Positions 1 through 10,089 of a stretch of 64,000 nt of DNA are shown here, piece by piece. Every line of letters starts with the position of its first letter. Within the stretch, counting starts at the first letter, position 1. The notes below the pieces were generated by a model. It was not told where the DNA came from. It did no database searches and saw only the letters and a list, made by a program, of their open reading frames with translations. The translations under genes were made by a program, and so were the position numbers. The stretch is from Melieria omissa. Lineage: Eukaryota > Arthropoda > Insecta > Diptera > Ulidiidae. The stretch is taken from positions 6,630,851 through 6,694,850 of the forward strand of contig OZ020267.1 in NCBI GenBank assembly GCA_963971225.1, read 5' to 3'.

Positions 1-385
1 CGCCGTAGCCGTTCTTGATCAGCGCAGCGATCTCCACCTGGTACTGCTGCAGCACGGCGTCCGTCTGCAGCTTCCACTGGGGCTGATCGAACGTGTTGAA
101 CTGCTCCGTTATGTACCACAGATCCTGCGAGCAGTTGTGCCGCAGTGCGGTCACATGTGCCGCCGTCTTGTCCACATACTCGCGTTCGATGTTCATGAAG
201 GAGAATGCGCCGCAGATGGTATAGAACACGATTAGCGCCCCCACGCCCACTTGCGTGCACATAAAAGTGACGAAATTGCGACAGCAGCGCTTCACTTGCT
301 TTCGCGGCTGGTTGCTGGGCGACGACGACGAGTTCGATGAGCCCGCGCGACTATTGCGCTGCGAATTTCGCAGCGATTTGGACAT
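1..385 (-). CDS. Two-pore-domain potassium channel, N-terminal part (cut by window edge)
   Basis: The frame runs from an ATG at 385 to the window edge without a stop, giving 128 codons of the start of a K2P (TWIK-type) potassium leak channel of the plasma membrane. What is seen: a Ser/Asn/Arg-rich cytosolic N terminus (about residues 1-35), a first membrane segment (about 43-63, core VGVGALIVFYTICGAFSF), then a long polar extracellular stretch with NCS as an N-glycosylation site and amphipathic helix-like sequence (DLWYITEQFN), as expected for the K2P cap. The pore loops and the other membrane segments would lie beyond position 1. The ATG was chosen as the first in-frame Met ahead of the basic region. 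The gene is on the same strand as fru and downstream of it. The family call is fairly secure; which of the fly K2P paralogues it is cannot be said. Confidence 0.8.
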   Translation of the reverse strand, partial: MSKSLRNSQRNSRAGSSNSSSSPSNQPRKQVKRCCRNFVTFMCTQVGVGALIVFYTICGAFSFMNIEREYVDKTAAHVTALRHNCSQDLWYITEQFNTFDQPQWKLQTDAVLQQYQVEIAALIKNGYG

Positions 386-1377
386 GTTGACTGGCTGACT
401 GGCGCGAAGCGGCGCGTTGGCACTTACAAGGCGCACAGCTCAAATTTCGGGGCTGCGTTTCTTACACCAATTGCACTATTTGGCCCATTATTATGTAACT
501 GTTCTTTGCGTATTCGACGCGATCAAGCGGCAGTGAATTGTAGCAAGAAATATGGCAACAGCGGCACACAGGACACATCAAAACGATCTGTGCGGCTGCA
601 GCATTTAATGGTTAATTATAATTTCGACATTCGCATTCATTAATTGAACGAAAAAGCTAAAAATAGTTGCTGCGCGGCGCGACACGACACGGCACACAAC
701 GGACCAGCGGTTTCCGCATCGAAACGTCTGCTCCCGAATAAAAGCGGCAACTAACTGCAGCATCTGTGCTGAGTATTGTGCGATCTCTGCAAACACCCAG
801 AATGTATACGAATACTTTCTGCTGCTCACATTTTGGGGATTGTTTACGTTTTGTATGTGGCAATGCGCATCGAAAATGCTGCCGCCGTGTAATAAACACT
901 AAGCATGTCGCGGTCCAATCGGGATTGCTGCATGAAGCTAAAGCAAAAGCGACAGCAATTCAATAAGATCGATAAACGAACTGCTCAGCGTAGAACTGAC
1001 TTGTTGGAAAACATTGGCAAAACAGCAACGGCGAGAGAGGCCAAAACAATGTTTATGCTGCAACGAATGCAAAGTTTGTGCTCTCTACTCCACTCTTCAT
1101 AAAATTGCACGCGCCTCGCAATTGGCAGAGAGAGAGAGCTGAGAAAGCGTCAAAATAAAAATGTAATGGCCAAACGGAAATTGGGAAAGCGTTAATTGAG
1201 AATACAAACAGTTCAGACAGTCTTGTTTGGCTAGGAAACAGAACCGCTGTGAGGGTCTGAGTGTCATCTAAGTTTATAAAATAATGACGTATAGTTATGC
1301 ACAGCACAGTTTCCTTGTAGGTCCTTTTCAAAGACATGACTGCCATAAATTATCTAAATACATAGTTCCTTTGGATA
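386..1377. other. K2P upstream region: 5' UTR, promoter or intron
   Basis: No convincing protein-coding exon is visible. The part up to about 1000 is less AT-rich than the rest and would be the 5' UTR and promoter area, or the first intron, of the potassium channel. A donor-like TTGTAAGT sits on the minus strand near 430, so a 5' UTR intron is possible. The short reading frames here are random in composition. Confidence 0.35.
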
Positions 1378-1965
1378 AATTATTATTACTATTATTGATG
1401 GGGACGATGCACTGCGACCTGTAGATCTATTGTGGCTTCTTCTTGGACTTCAAAGACTGTCAGTGAGTCCCAGTATCCAGGAGGAATTTAAGTATGCTTC
1501 CTACACCTCTGGATACCCTGTCCGTACCTGGTATAAGATGATCCCCCAGGTGTTTCTTTCTTTTATGCATGAGTACAGTAGGCATAGTATGTGTAATGCA
1601 GTCTCGTTTTCCTGTAAGCAGAACCTGCAATACCCGTTTTCGCAGATTCCTAGTTTGGCTAGATGAAAATTCAATCTGTAATGCCCTGTTAGCATTCCCG
1701 TGATAATCCTTAGATTATTCTTTGATGGGATCATGCATTTCTCGGATCTTTTCCTATTGTAGGACCCGATAACCATTTTAGAATGCTCTAGACCTGGTAG
1801 CTTTTCCCAGTATTGATTCCTTCTGGTTAACTCGTCCTTTCTCGTTAGAATAGAAGAAGCTCCTTCTCCCAAACCACAAAAGGGTTCAGGGCCGACAAAG
1901 GGTGTGGAAGCTTCCCTCCTTGCCAGTTCGTCGGCCCGTAGAACAACTGAATTCTATCTGAAAAA
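1378..1965 (-). mobile_element. Jockey-like non-LTR retrotransposon, 3' end with RNase H remnant
   Basis: On the minus strand, the reading frame from about 1960 down to 1501 gives typical carboxy-terminal polyprotein sequence of jockey-clade LINEs: ADELARREAS, then PFVGPEPFCG (RNase H end), NNLRIITGMLTGHYRLNFHL, and a CRFC knuckle followed by ETALHILC. The 3' side ends in a short AAT-type microsatellite tail near 1378-1400. A second copy of the same 3' end lies near 58480-58640 on the plus strand, sharing the block around ATAGATCTAC and the GTCGCAxTGCAT block before the tail. It is 5' truncated, as is usual for LINE copies, and certainly inactive. Confidence 0.7.
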
Positions 1966-2272
1966 TTTCAGAAATGTCAAAATATCGTACTTGACTCTGA
2001 TTACTTTGAAATAACATAGTATTCTATCTGAAATACATTTTCTGAGTTTGATAAGTTCATATGAGTAGAACCCAGCCCGTACTTCATATCCGGACACCTA
2101 CTACAGATTGGTCAAAAGGTTAATTATATCTTTAAAATAACAAATAAGTTAGTTTAACAAACAACAACAAAAAACATGAGAACATGATGTTAATAACAAA
2201 TAATATAATGAATTAGTATTTGCGAAAATGAAGATAACGAATATACGATGAAATATTAAAATGAATCTTTAA

Positions 2273-2521
2273 CCCTAATTCCCAAAATTTTAAAAGTAAC
2301 GTAAACCCAGAAGTGAGACTGTCAGGCTTATATGAGCTAAATTACTGAAAACATTTGTTTAAAAAGTACAACAACTGTCTAAAATGTTAAATTTATAAAT
2401 GAAATATAATTCTAACATTTCATTAGAGGATTACAAAAAATAACGGGATCGAAAATCTTTTGAATTTATCACCATTTGAAATCTTTAGTGAGACTGTGAG
2501 GCTCACTTCTGAGAATTAGGG
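2273..2521. mobile_element. Small MITE-like element with TAACCCTAATTC termini
   Basis: A perfect 12-bp inverted repeat, TAACCCTAATTC at the left and GAATTAGGGTTA at the right, bounds about 250 bp with no coding potential. A TTAA at 2269-2272 precedes the left CCC, while the right flank reads TTAC, one base off TTAA, so a decayed piggyBac-type insertion fits. Next to both ends are also internal inverted copies of a block like AGTGAGACTGT, so the element can fold back on itself. Confidence 0.4.
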
Positions 2522-2529
2522 TTACGACG

Positions 2530-3290
2530 CAGAAGCGAGTTGCTTTTTTGCGAACAGCTGGTTCGAGAGTTAGGGCTGATTTAGTCAAGATTATATAAAA
2601 AAGAGTTATTTTTAGCAACGCAACTTCCACGTGGTCGAAAAAATGACCATGGAATGTAAGCAAACCTCCTCAAACAGTTTCTTTTGGTTGGTTATTTACT
2701 TAGAGTCACCTACAACACGAGTGGTTGCGGGAAGCCAGCCCTTTGCTTTCTTTGAACTGTCAAGCAGATTATTAAGTTAGATTAGATTTAAGTTGAAAAA
2801 AGTGTTGTTTGGATGAATAATGAACACGCAATGCAGTAACAATGAAATTTGGTGCAGCTACAGCCAGGCTTTTGTTTGCATCGTATAATGAACACAATTA
2901 CTGAGTTCATAATGAAGATTGCAGTTCGTTGGCGATTATGTACAGTCGCTTTTAGTTCAAGCTGTATAAATGATTTTTACGATTCCATATTAGAACATAC
3001 CCCTTGCAGATTCATGACAGTTCGCCTTATTGACAGACAGTGCATTGAGCCAGGCACAACAATACGAGCGCCTAGTAAGATCGGAATCCAACACACTCTG
3101 CAGAACGCAAAACATAGTTAAGAATGCACTTTGAAAATTGAAATTGCAATTACCAAGAAACTTGCTTGCTTGAAGCTTGGGTCTATGCGCTTTTCTGTTG
3201 GCCAACACAACTATTTAAATGTATGGGAAAAATTTTTAAATATTAGAATTTGTTTACATTTTTCAATGATGCACGAATCAAAACACATTG
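2530..3290. other. Intergenic stretch, nothing recognised
   Basis: AT-rich unique-looking sequence. I see no exon, RNA gene or mobile element that I can support. Confidence 0.4.
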
Positions 3291-3980
3291 GTAAACAGAT
3301 TTCGAGTAATGTCGCAAAAAAAAGGGATGAGGCCGCTTAAAAGTGGCAGTATTCCGAAGATAAAGCCACTGCCAGAGGGGTTGGGAGGGGGTGTGCAATG
3401 TTGTCCCATGCCGGGCAGTAAGCAACACGGTGTCGCGCCGATAATGGCGCTACTGCAACACTGCAAGTACAGCGCGCACAGTTCGGGCAGGGGCGGTGAG
3501 GGAGTAACGACGGCGGCGGCGGCGACGACGACGACGCGTACCCCCCGCAACCAACACTCAGCTTTTCGGGCACTTTTCCTGCAAATGTTGCGCCAATTCC
3601 ACAACCTCTACGAAGACAAAACGAAAACAGGGCCGATGGTAGGAAAATGCACAATTTACTTACGGCGTTTATTGAAACCAAGGGCAAGAAATGAACGAAT
3701 GTCGCGGTCGCCGCGACGTTTTCTCTCCTGTCAGAAATTCCACCTTGGTCACGACTGGGGCCTGTTGGAAAAAAAATTGGGTGTAAAAAATGTCGCGATT
3801 GTCGGATGACAAATATCCAAGTGAAGTGTTGCTCGCAGGGAGCGACAATTCTGATTTGCGAGGGATAATTCACAAATTTCGCAACTCGTTTGCGGACAAT
3901 TTTTCGTCTGTTTTGGGCGACAAATTGTCCCGCTCAACTACGTACTTTTTTCGCTCGCCAAACAACGCGAATGTTTTAGC
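3290..3980. other. GC-richer island with open frames on both strands
   Basis: This block is clearly GC-richer than its surroundings and carries long open frames on both strands: a plus-strand frame of 173 codons at 3288-3809 and a minus-strand frame of 178 codons at 3873-3337. Neither resembles a protein family I know; both contain low-complexity runs (Thr/Ala on plus, Ser/Pro on minus) from a GGC/GAC triplet run near 3506-3540. A third frame, 3790-4002 on plus, starts with an ATG at 3790 but is also unrecognised. The block could be an enhancer, an unrecognised 5' exon of a neighbour, or an old insertion. Confidence 0.3.
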
Positions 3981-4953
3981 AATTTCGAAATATCCGAATT
4001 AATTACACTCGATTGCACTTGAATTGTTCAATTTACTATATTTTCACAATTTTATGCTATTTTTGCAATGCAATTTTTCCAACAAAATCGGAACTTTTCT
4101 CTTTTATGAGTATTTCTTATTCGGCTCACTGTGGTGCTGCCAGATTTTCATTACTCGATGACAGCCGAGTAATTTATACAAAGATTTCGTGCGATGTTTC
4201 AGTACTCAACTTGTACAAAAATTTATAAAAGTGTTTACTCTTGAAAATTATGATAGGAAAGAAATACGACAGATAAAGGTGCACAGAATGTTCATAAAAA
4301 AATTTAGTTTTGAGAAACATAAATTCAAAGTTCATTGGTTGGATGTGTAGTAGAAGCGATTGGCAGTTTAGGGAAAATTACATAAATATTAAAAAAAGAT
4401 TGAGTGTTTGAAAAGCAGTAATGCGATTGATTTAATTTAGTAATAAGAGTATTTACTTTCGTATTGTAATGGTTTTGCAAAGTTCCTTGTTTTATACTTA
4501 TGGCAGCATTGGCCTGGTTCGCTTTTGGGGTGAACATTGCATGCTTTGTTGGCGTTACCAGACTTTATGGATGATTTTCGTGAAGTTTTAGAAACTTTCT
4601 TATAGTATAATTTTAGGGGTAGACTAGAAATCGTTTTTCGTTGGGCTTAAACGAGAACGATTTTTGCTTGGATTTGATTAATTTTTGAGACATTTTGAAT
4701 TAATAATTTTACAAATAATCGTTTTAAGTTTCATGAATTAATGCCGTAGTATATTTGTGATAATTAGTTAGGAGGTGTTTCGTTGACGTCAAGGTCAAAG
4801 GCCAAGGTCAGAAAAGTTTGCTACGATTCTAGAACAAAATAGTTGTAGTAATTTTGAACTGAAGAGACTACATTTTGTTGACGGTCAAGACCGTTGGAGG
4901 ACAGCTCTTTTGCTTTTTATCTAACCAGTTCGTATGGTCGCAGCTATTCTTAA

Positions 4954-5443
4954 CCCATTGCTGCCCAATGGGTAAAATTTACCCATGAAAATTGATTTTT
5001 TTTTAAATCACAAAAAAGTCAATGTTTGAGATCTCTCAAAACCATTGATAGGGATAGTTAGGGTAAAGATGAAACTACTTTAACCTAGTGAAGGTCACCC
5101 TAAAATTTCGGCATCTAGCTAGAGTTACCATACTCCAAATATAGTGAATTTTTCGAAGGTGGAAAATGTGGCGAAACGTAGTGGCCTTAGAACTTAACAA
5201 AAATCTGCCTAACTCACCTGTAAAAATACAACTTTCGTTCACGTGTTTAGCTGATCACTTCACAAAGTATAGAAAAAAGTTACTATTGCTGCGTAATGGG
5301 TACAAAATACCTAATGAATATCTCAGCAACGTGCAGAGATATAAAGCTGAAATTTTGTTTCTGATCATTTTGGGTCACTTCTAGGTCGTGCATGAAATTT
5401 TATCAAAATCGTATGGGCGGAACTGGTACCGGGCAGCAATGGG
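4954..5443. mobile_element. piggyBac-like MITE, 490 bp, intact TTAA duplication
   Basis: The element begins CCCATTGCTGCCC and ends GGGCAGCAATGGG, a perfect inverted repeat, and is flanked on both sides by TTAA (4950-4953 and 5444-5447), the target duplication of piggyBac elements. The left end also has a subterminal inverted motif (ATGGGTAAA then TTTACCCAT). The interior has no transposase; the only frame, 72 codons at 5166-5384, is unrecognised. It is therefore a non-autonomous copy. The intact ends and target site suggest a fairly young insertion compared with the other elements here. Confidence 0.85.
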
Positions 5444-5624
5444 TTAAGCGAGATTTTTGAGATGCTGTCCTTACAGTTTCAAATGACAGGTGTATTTGCA
5501 TTTTCCAGTAGTTTACTTACATTTTGCCTCTTAATATTTTTCTGAAGCTGTAACTAAAACAGCTTCCGGTTACCTTGAACTCTTTAGCACCTAAATTTAA
5601 TATGTTTGTACGTCACAGCTGGGG

Positions 5625-6110
5625 CGACCGACCTATGCACATATATCAAGGCAGCTTATAAGGGACAGAGCCTGGCTTCGTCCAAACAGTGGTCCCTGAG
5701 TCGAACTTCCGTTCGACAGCTGGTTGGAGTCATCACTGAACACTGAGTTATTGAGTCTTTGCTCATCTGTCACTTTTGGCCTCTCGTGCAGTGATGTCTG
5801 TAGAAGCTGTGGGGACACTTCTTGTGCTACCGTTCGGTTCTGCAGGAACACCGACTCCTGGCATTAAGACTCCTGACAAACCTGGGTGGCTCCGCAAAAG
5901 TCGAACATCGGATCTGTAATTCCTCATTAAAAGGTCGAACTGGTTTGCCACGGATGGAGACCGTTGCAACCACCAACCAACGCGTTGGTTAGTTTTAGAG
6001 GAAAACAAGAAGAGAATCACAATGACTCACTTTGGTCTCCGATTGGAAGTGTGGTCTGTACAGCACACCTCCATCTCCACTTCACCCAACCTTACCTTCT
6101 CTAAACAGCT
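5625..6110 (+). mobile_element. Jockey-like LINE 3' remnant
   Basis: On the plus strand, from about 5650, translation gives AYKGQSLASSKQWSLSRTSV followed by RQLVGVITEH, which matches the conserved post-RNase H block of jockey-clade LINEs, and, after a frame shift, GLSCSDVCRSCGD, the CxxC knuckle that normally follows. Stops and frameshifts break the frame, so this is a pseudogenic fragment. It differs clearly in sequence from the copy at 1378-1965 and so belongs to another family or subfamily. Confidence 0.5.
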
Positions 6111-6284
6111 GAGTTGGGACTTTGTCATCGCTATTAATTAGCTCTCAGACGTTCTTCATTGCTTTACGTAAAAAAACCATTGTATTGTCGTTTGTGATTG
6201 CTTATGCTCCAATCAGGAGATTTCAAATGTTTTTGCAAATTTTTCTAATTTTAAACTTAATTAATAAAGTCAATTGAGTGGCAT

Positions 6285-6441
6285 CAGTGGCGGATTCAGG
6301 GGGTGTTTTGGGGGTTGAAACCGCCCCCCCCGAAATATTTGGATCGCCTATAAAATTACATAAAAATTAAAAGCCATTTTACAAATATTAAAGAATTACT
6401 TTTTGAAACCCTCCCGAAATCTTTTTCTGAATCCGCGCCTG
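6285..6441. mobile_element. hAT-type MITE, 157 bp, with 8-bp target duplication
   Basis: The termini are imperfect inverted repeats, CAGTGGCGGATTCAG at the left and the complement of CAGGCGCGGATTCAG at the right (13 of 15 positions agree). They are flanked by the direct repeat AGTGGCAT at 6277-6284 and 6442-6449, the 8-bp duplication typical of hAT transposons. The interior is too short to code. A C-run at 6324-6331 lies inside. Confidence 0.8.
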
Positions 6442-6449
6442 AGTGGCAT

Positions 6450-8840
6450 AACTGCAAATTAAGTACAAAATTAATTTAATATTATTATTTGTTCAGAATT
6501 TTTATGCACAAAGCAATTAAAAAAAATGGAATAACGAGCAGTCAAAAGCAGATAAGAAATAATTTTAATATCATAATAATAAAATATTTTTTTTATCTGG
6601 CCGTGTTACAGTAATGTTACAAACCCTAAAGTTTCACTATTATTGTTAGATGTGAACATGATGGATCGACACAAACAGTGCTTCACGCGAAAGCAAACAA
6701 TTTTATGAACACGTTATGTTTGTTTACTTTCTTAGCGCCACAAATTTAGTGTACAACATTTTCTGACAACAAAACAGATTTGATTTGCAAAAAGGAAATT
6801 GTTTCGAAATTGCAAAATACATTCCAATCTCTTTAATAAAAGATTTAAAAATCCTTAAAAAATGTAAAAAAAGGTATTTTTTAATTGAACAGGAGCTATA
6901 GGAAAAACAACGTTTTGGTTGACCGATAAAGGGTTAAGTCATTAAAGAGCGAATAGTTTCCTGAGAAAGTGCTTATGTTTTGAGTTTGAGAGTTTATTTT
7001 TTAAGTTAAAACTCCCACAAATGGGAGAATCGCATCCACTTGACTCGTTCCTCTTCCTCTTCCTGGTAAAAATGGCTGCCTGAAATAGTGGAGCGGATGC
7101 ATATATGCAATGAAAGCTTGCATGCATGTGTAAGGATCTCTTAAGGAAAAAAGATGCGCAAATACTTACGTGTCACTGATAGAGCCTTTGAAAAGAAATA
7201 AACTCAATCAGTCAATGTTTGCATTAAATTTTTATTTGTTTATTTTTCGAATTTACTTAATGAAATTGTTTTTTAAAAATATTTTATTGAAGCTTTTGTA
7301 CAATTTTTAAACTACTAATTTCTTTGATTTTTGCATCAAACCAATTTTGTTAATACTTGATACTGAAATTCTAAAATAAAGACCCAGCCACATACTTACG
7401 TTGTTTTTTTATTGAAACCGTTGCATTACCCATTTCGCCATCAAAGTGTCTCTTTCAACCTACGATCTGCAAACATTCAATGTGCGATAACCAATGGTCT
7501 GACTTTCGTTTGGCTATCAATTGTTTACTGACAAACAACTCTTTGATGCTCTGTCGGTGGTACAGAATACAAATAAACCTAACTATATGAATTGTGCTTC
7601 CGTTGTGGGGGATAAGTAGTGTGATGGACGCAATTATTTGACCATTCGTTAAAAACCACTTAACTTTGCTGTTATTTACTTCACTTACTTTACTTTGCTG
7701 TTACTACTTAATGAATATTTACAAACATATTTTTACTGTCTTTGCTTTTTATTATTATTATTTTTTTTTTAATTTTATTTTCATTTATTACGTTGGTTTC
7801 TGTTTCTTTACGCAGCATCAAAGTATGTTTTATTTGAATTTGAAATATTAGTACATAACTACAAATACAAATACTAAGTAAATAATAGTTTTTGATTTGA
7901 TTTATTTGTTTGTTTTGTGAATTGAGTTGATGTTTCGATTCATTAGTAGCGATAATGGAATAAAATTGCAATATTTCGATTATGTACTACAAGTATTTGA
8001 AATGTGTTGACAAGTTTCTAGATATTCTGCTCTCAGTATGTGTTTTTGTTTTTCTTTCATTGAAATGCATTTCAAACAAGAAGAAGAGTGCTGCACTTGT
8101 TTTATATCAACTATACACATTATATTTTAAAACCCTGCACTCTATTGGGTTGTTGTGCCCATAGAAGTTTGTCATTAGAGGAAGGAAGTGGTGTCTAGAC
8201 GGAATAATATCGTAGGAAGTCATGCATGGAAATCAAGTCAAAATTAAAGAAATTACAACTGAAATATTGAGCACGATTTGTATGTGATTTAATTGTATAG
8301 TAAGTATGTACAAATGTATTTGGGACAACATTTTGAGTGAAGAATCAATAGCACAGGTTCCGGTGCAGAGATGTGGATAGGTTAATCCAGACTGACTGAA
8401 ACACGCGCAATCTGGATGAAATCTATTTAGTGGTTAGAAGTATATCATCATCATCATTTACTTTTTCCCAATACATTATGAAATTTCAATTTTATCTTAA
8501 ACATCACTGTCGATTTGACTTAAATGTAATTGGTTTGTTTGTATAGTTGCTGGTAAATATTTTTTAAATACTGAGTTTTTTTTGAAAGATTTATTAATAT
8601 GAAATTCATTCATTCATTCATTAGTATTTTATGTGTTCATCTTATTTAAGTTGTAAGTAGTTGGGTAGAAATTCAATTATTTGATGTAAAATGTATGAGG
8701 AAATTGTATTTTTATTTGAATTTATAATTGAAACACAAATGAAGTAGGAAGAGAAAACCTGTCACAAACACTTATTGTTATTGTTTTTTACTTTGCGATA
8801 ATTCTTTTTTGTTAGAGTTTTTTTAATTTATGAAAAACTT
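6450..8840. other. AT-rich intergenic stretch
   Basis: Mostly homopolymer-rich AT sequence. No coding frame longer than about 87 codons is present, and those present (for example 7708-7971 minus) are Lys/Ile/Asn-rich translations of AT sequence. There are short runs of CATT near 8611-8625. I see nothing else to annotate. Confidence 0.4.
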
Positions 8841-8848
8841 TCATTATA

Positions 8849-10086
8849 TTGGATTATCCCATAAGTAATGTGAGGTTTTGTGGGTCAAAATTGATAATTG
8901 TGTTATATTACTGTTGTATGTGTTTAGTATTTATTATATTGCTCACTCGAAGCAGAAAAAAACACTATCGCAACTTGGAAAGGGTACAGGGATGTGGGCA
9001 GCTGAAGATGTTTATTGATGCGCCTTAACCCAGCAGGAGCAATGACTGAGGTTCAGCACACGTCAACCAATTTGGGGAAGTATCTCGGCCATTTGAAACA
9101 TGTGTCTAGAAGACGAGGACACTGCTGCTGGGTTTCAGACGTTTCAGGCACAGTTGCTTTGACAAAATGGCTCCGGTGGAGGATTAGCAACTGGAACTCG
9201 AGTTACCAGACCCCCTTTGGTTTCTAGAAGCGACGGACCGACTAATAAAAGATTAAGTGATATTGAGGACCGCAGAATTTCTAGATCTATTCCAAGTAGT
9301 TGCGAGCCCGGCTCTTGTTAGTCAAAGACTGGTACCAAAGCTGGGATACAATGGACCAAGCAATGTCTGCTTGGTTATGCTCATTGGAATTTCCTTTTTT
9401 TTCAATTTTTATCTCAGGAAATGCGGAAATTGACCGGAAAGGCTTAAAACAGAAAACTACGATTTAGCATGGAGTAATCAAAGAAGCATTCCCGGTATAT
9501 ATTTATTATGGAAGTTGGTTCAGAAAAAAACTGCAGTAGTAAAACGATGTTAAATTTATGATGACAGCGTAATAAGTGTGAGTCAGGGTCAAAGATGGTT
9601 TCAGCATCTTTGATCTGGGAGTTATAGCTTTGACAAGATTAACCTGGGTGGGCTGTGAAGTAAGCTGTTAAACCAATTTGCTATAAGGATCTGTACAGTG
9701 AGGAGCCAACACGACCGAAAGAAGGTCTTGTGAAAATTGGGCAACTTTAGCTATTGTCAGATGCCCATATTGCCCGGAGGAATCTGAAAAAAACTGCAAG
9801 TGTTCTTCTTGGCCGCCTTAGATTGTCACCTATTCAGTAGTCTGCAGAATCATTTGAATAGAACAACCATCTGAATATCATGTCATCAATCAATCATTAA
9901 CCTATTGATGAGTATTTCAATCAGAAACCCAACATTTTCTATGACTATGAAATTAAAAATTTTCGAATTAGTTGGACAGAAGTACTGAATAATATTGGAT
10001 ATTTTACTCTTCTTAAAACCGCCTTTAGATTTTTTTTAGTACTTTTACCTCCAACCAAAAACTTCATTACTTATGGGATAATTATG
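8849..10086 (+). mobile_element. Mariner transposon, decayed, with a nested insertion
   Basis: Perfect 18-bp inverted repeats ATTATCCCATAAGTAATG (8853-8870) and its complement (10065-10082) lie just inside TA dinucleotides at 8847-8848 and 10087-10088. Transposase remains run on plus: about 9565-9650 reads SVISVSQGQRWFQHL then SGSYSFDKINLGG, the mariner amino-terminal helix-turn-helix pattern; 9836-9870 reads QSLQNHLNRTTI, and about 9890-10000 reads IDEYFNQKPNIFYDYEIKN, the carboxy-terminal pattern. Stops, frameshifts and the loss of the catalytic middle make it inactive. About 450-550 bp between the left end and the transposase start (roughly 8940-9480) does not look like mariner and is probably an insertion. 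Confidence 0.8.
8945..9480. mobile_element. Possible nested insertion inside the mariner
   Basis: The left terminal repeat of a mariner normally lies about 150-200 bp before the transposase start. Here more than 600 bp separate them. The extra sequence is GC-richer than the AT-rich DNA around it and contains a 70-codon frame at 9015-9227 that I do not recognise. No clear terminal repeats or target duplication were found, so the boundaries are approximate and the identity is unknown. Confidence 0.35.
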
Positions 10087-10089
10087 TAT

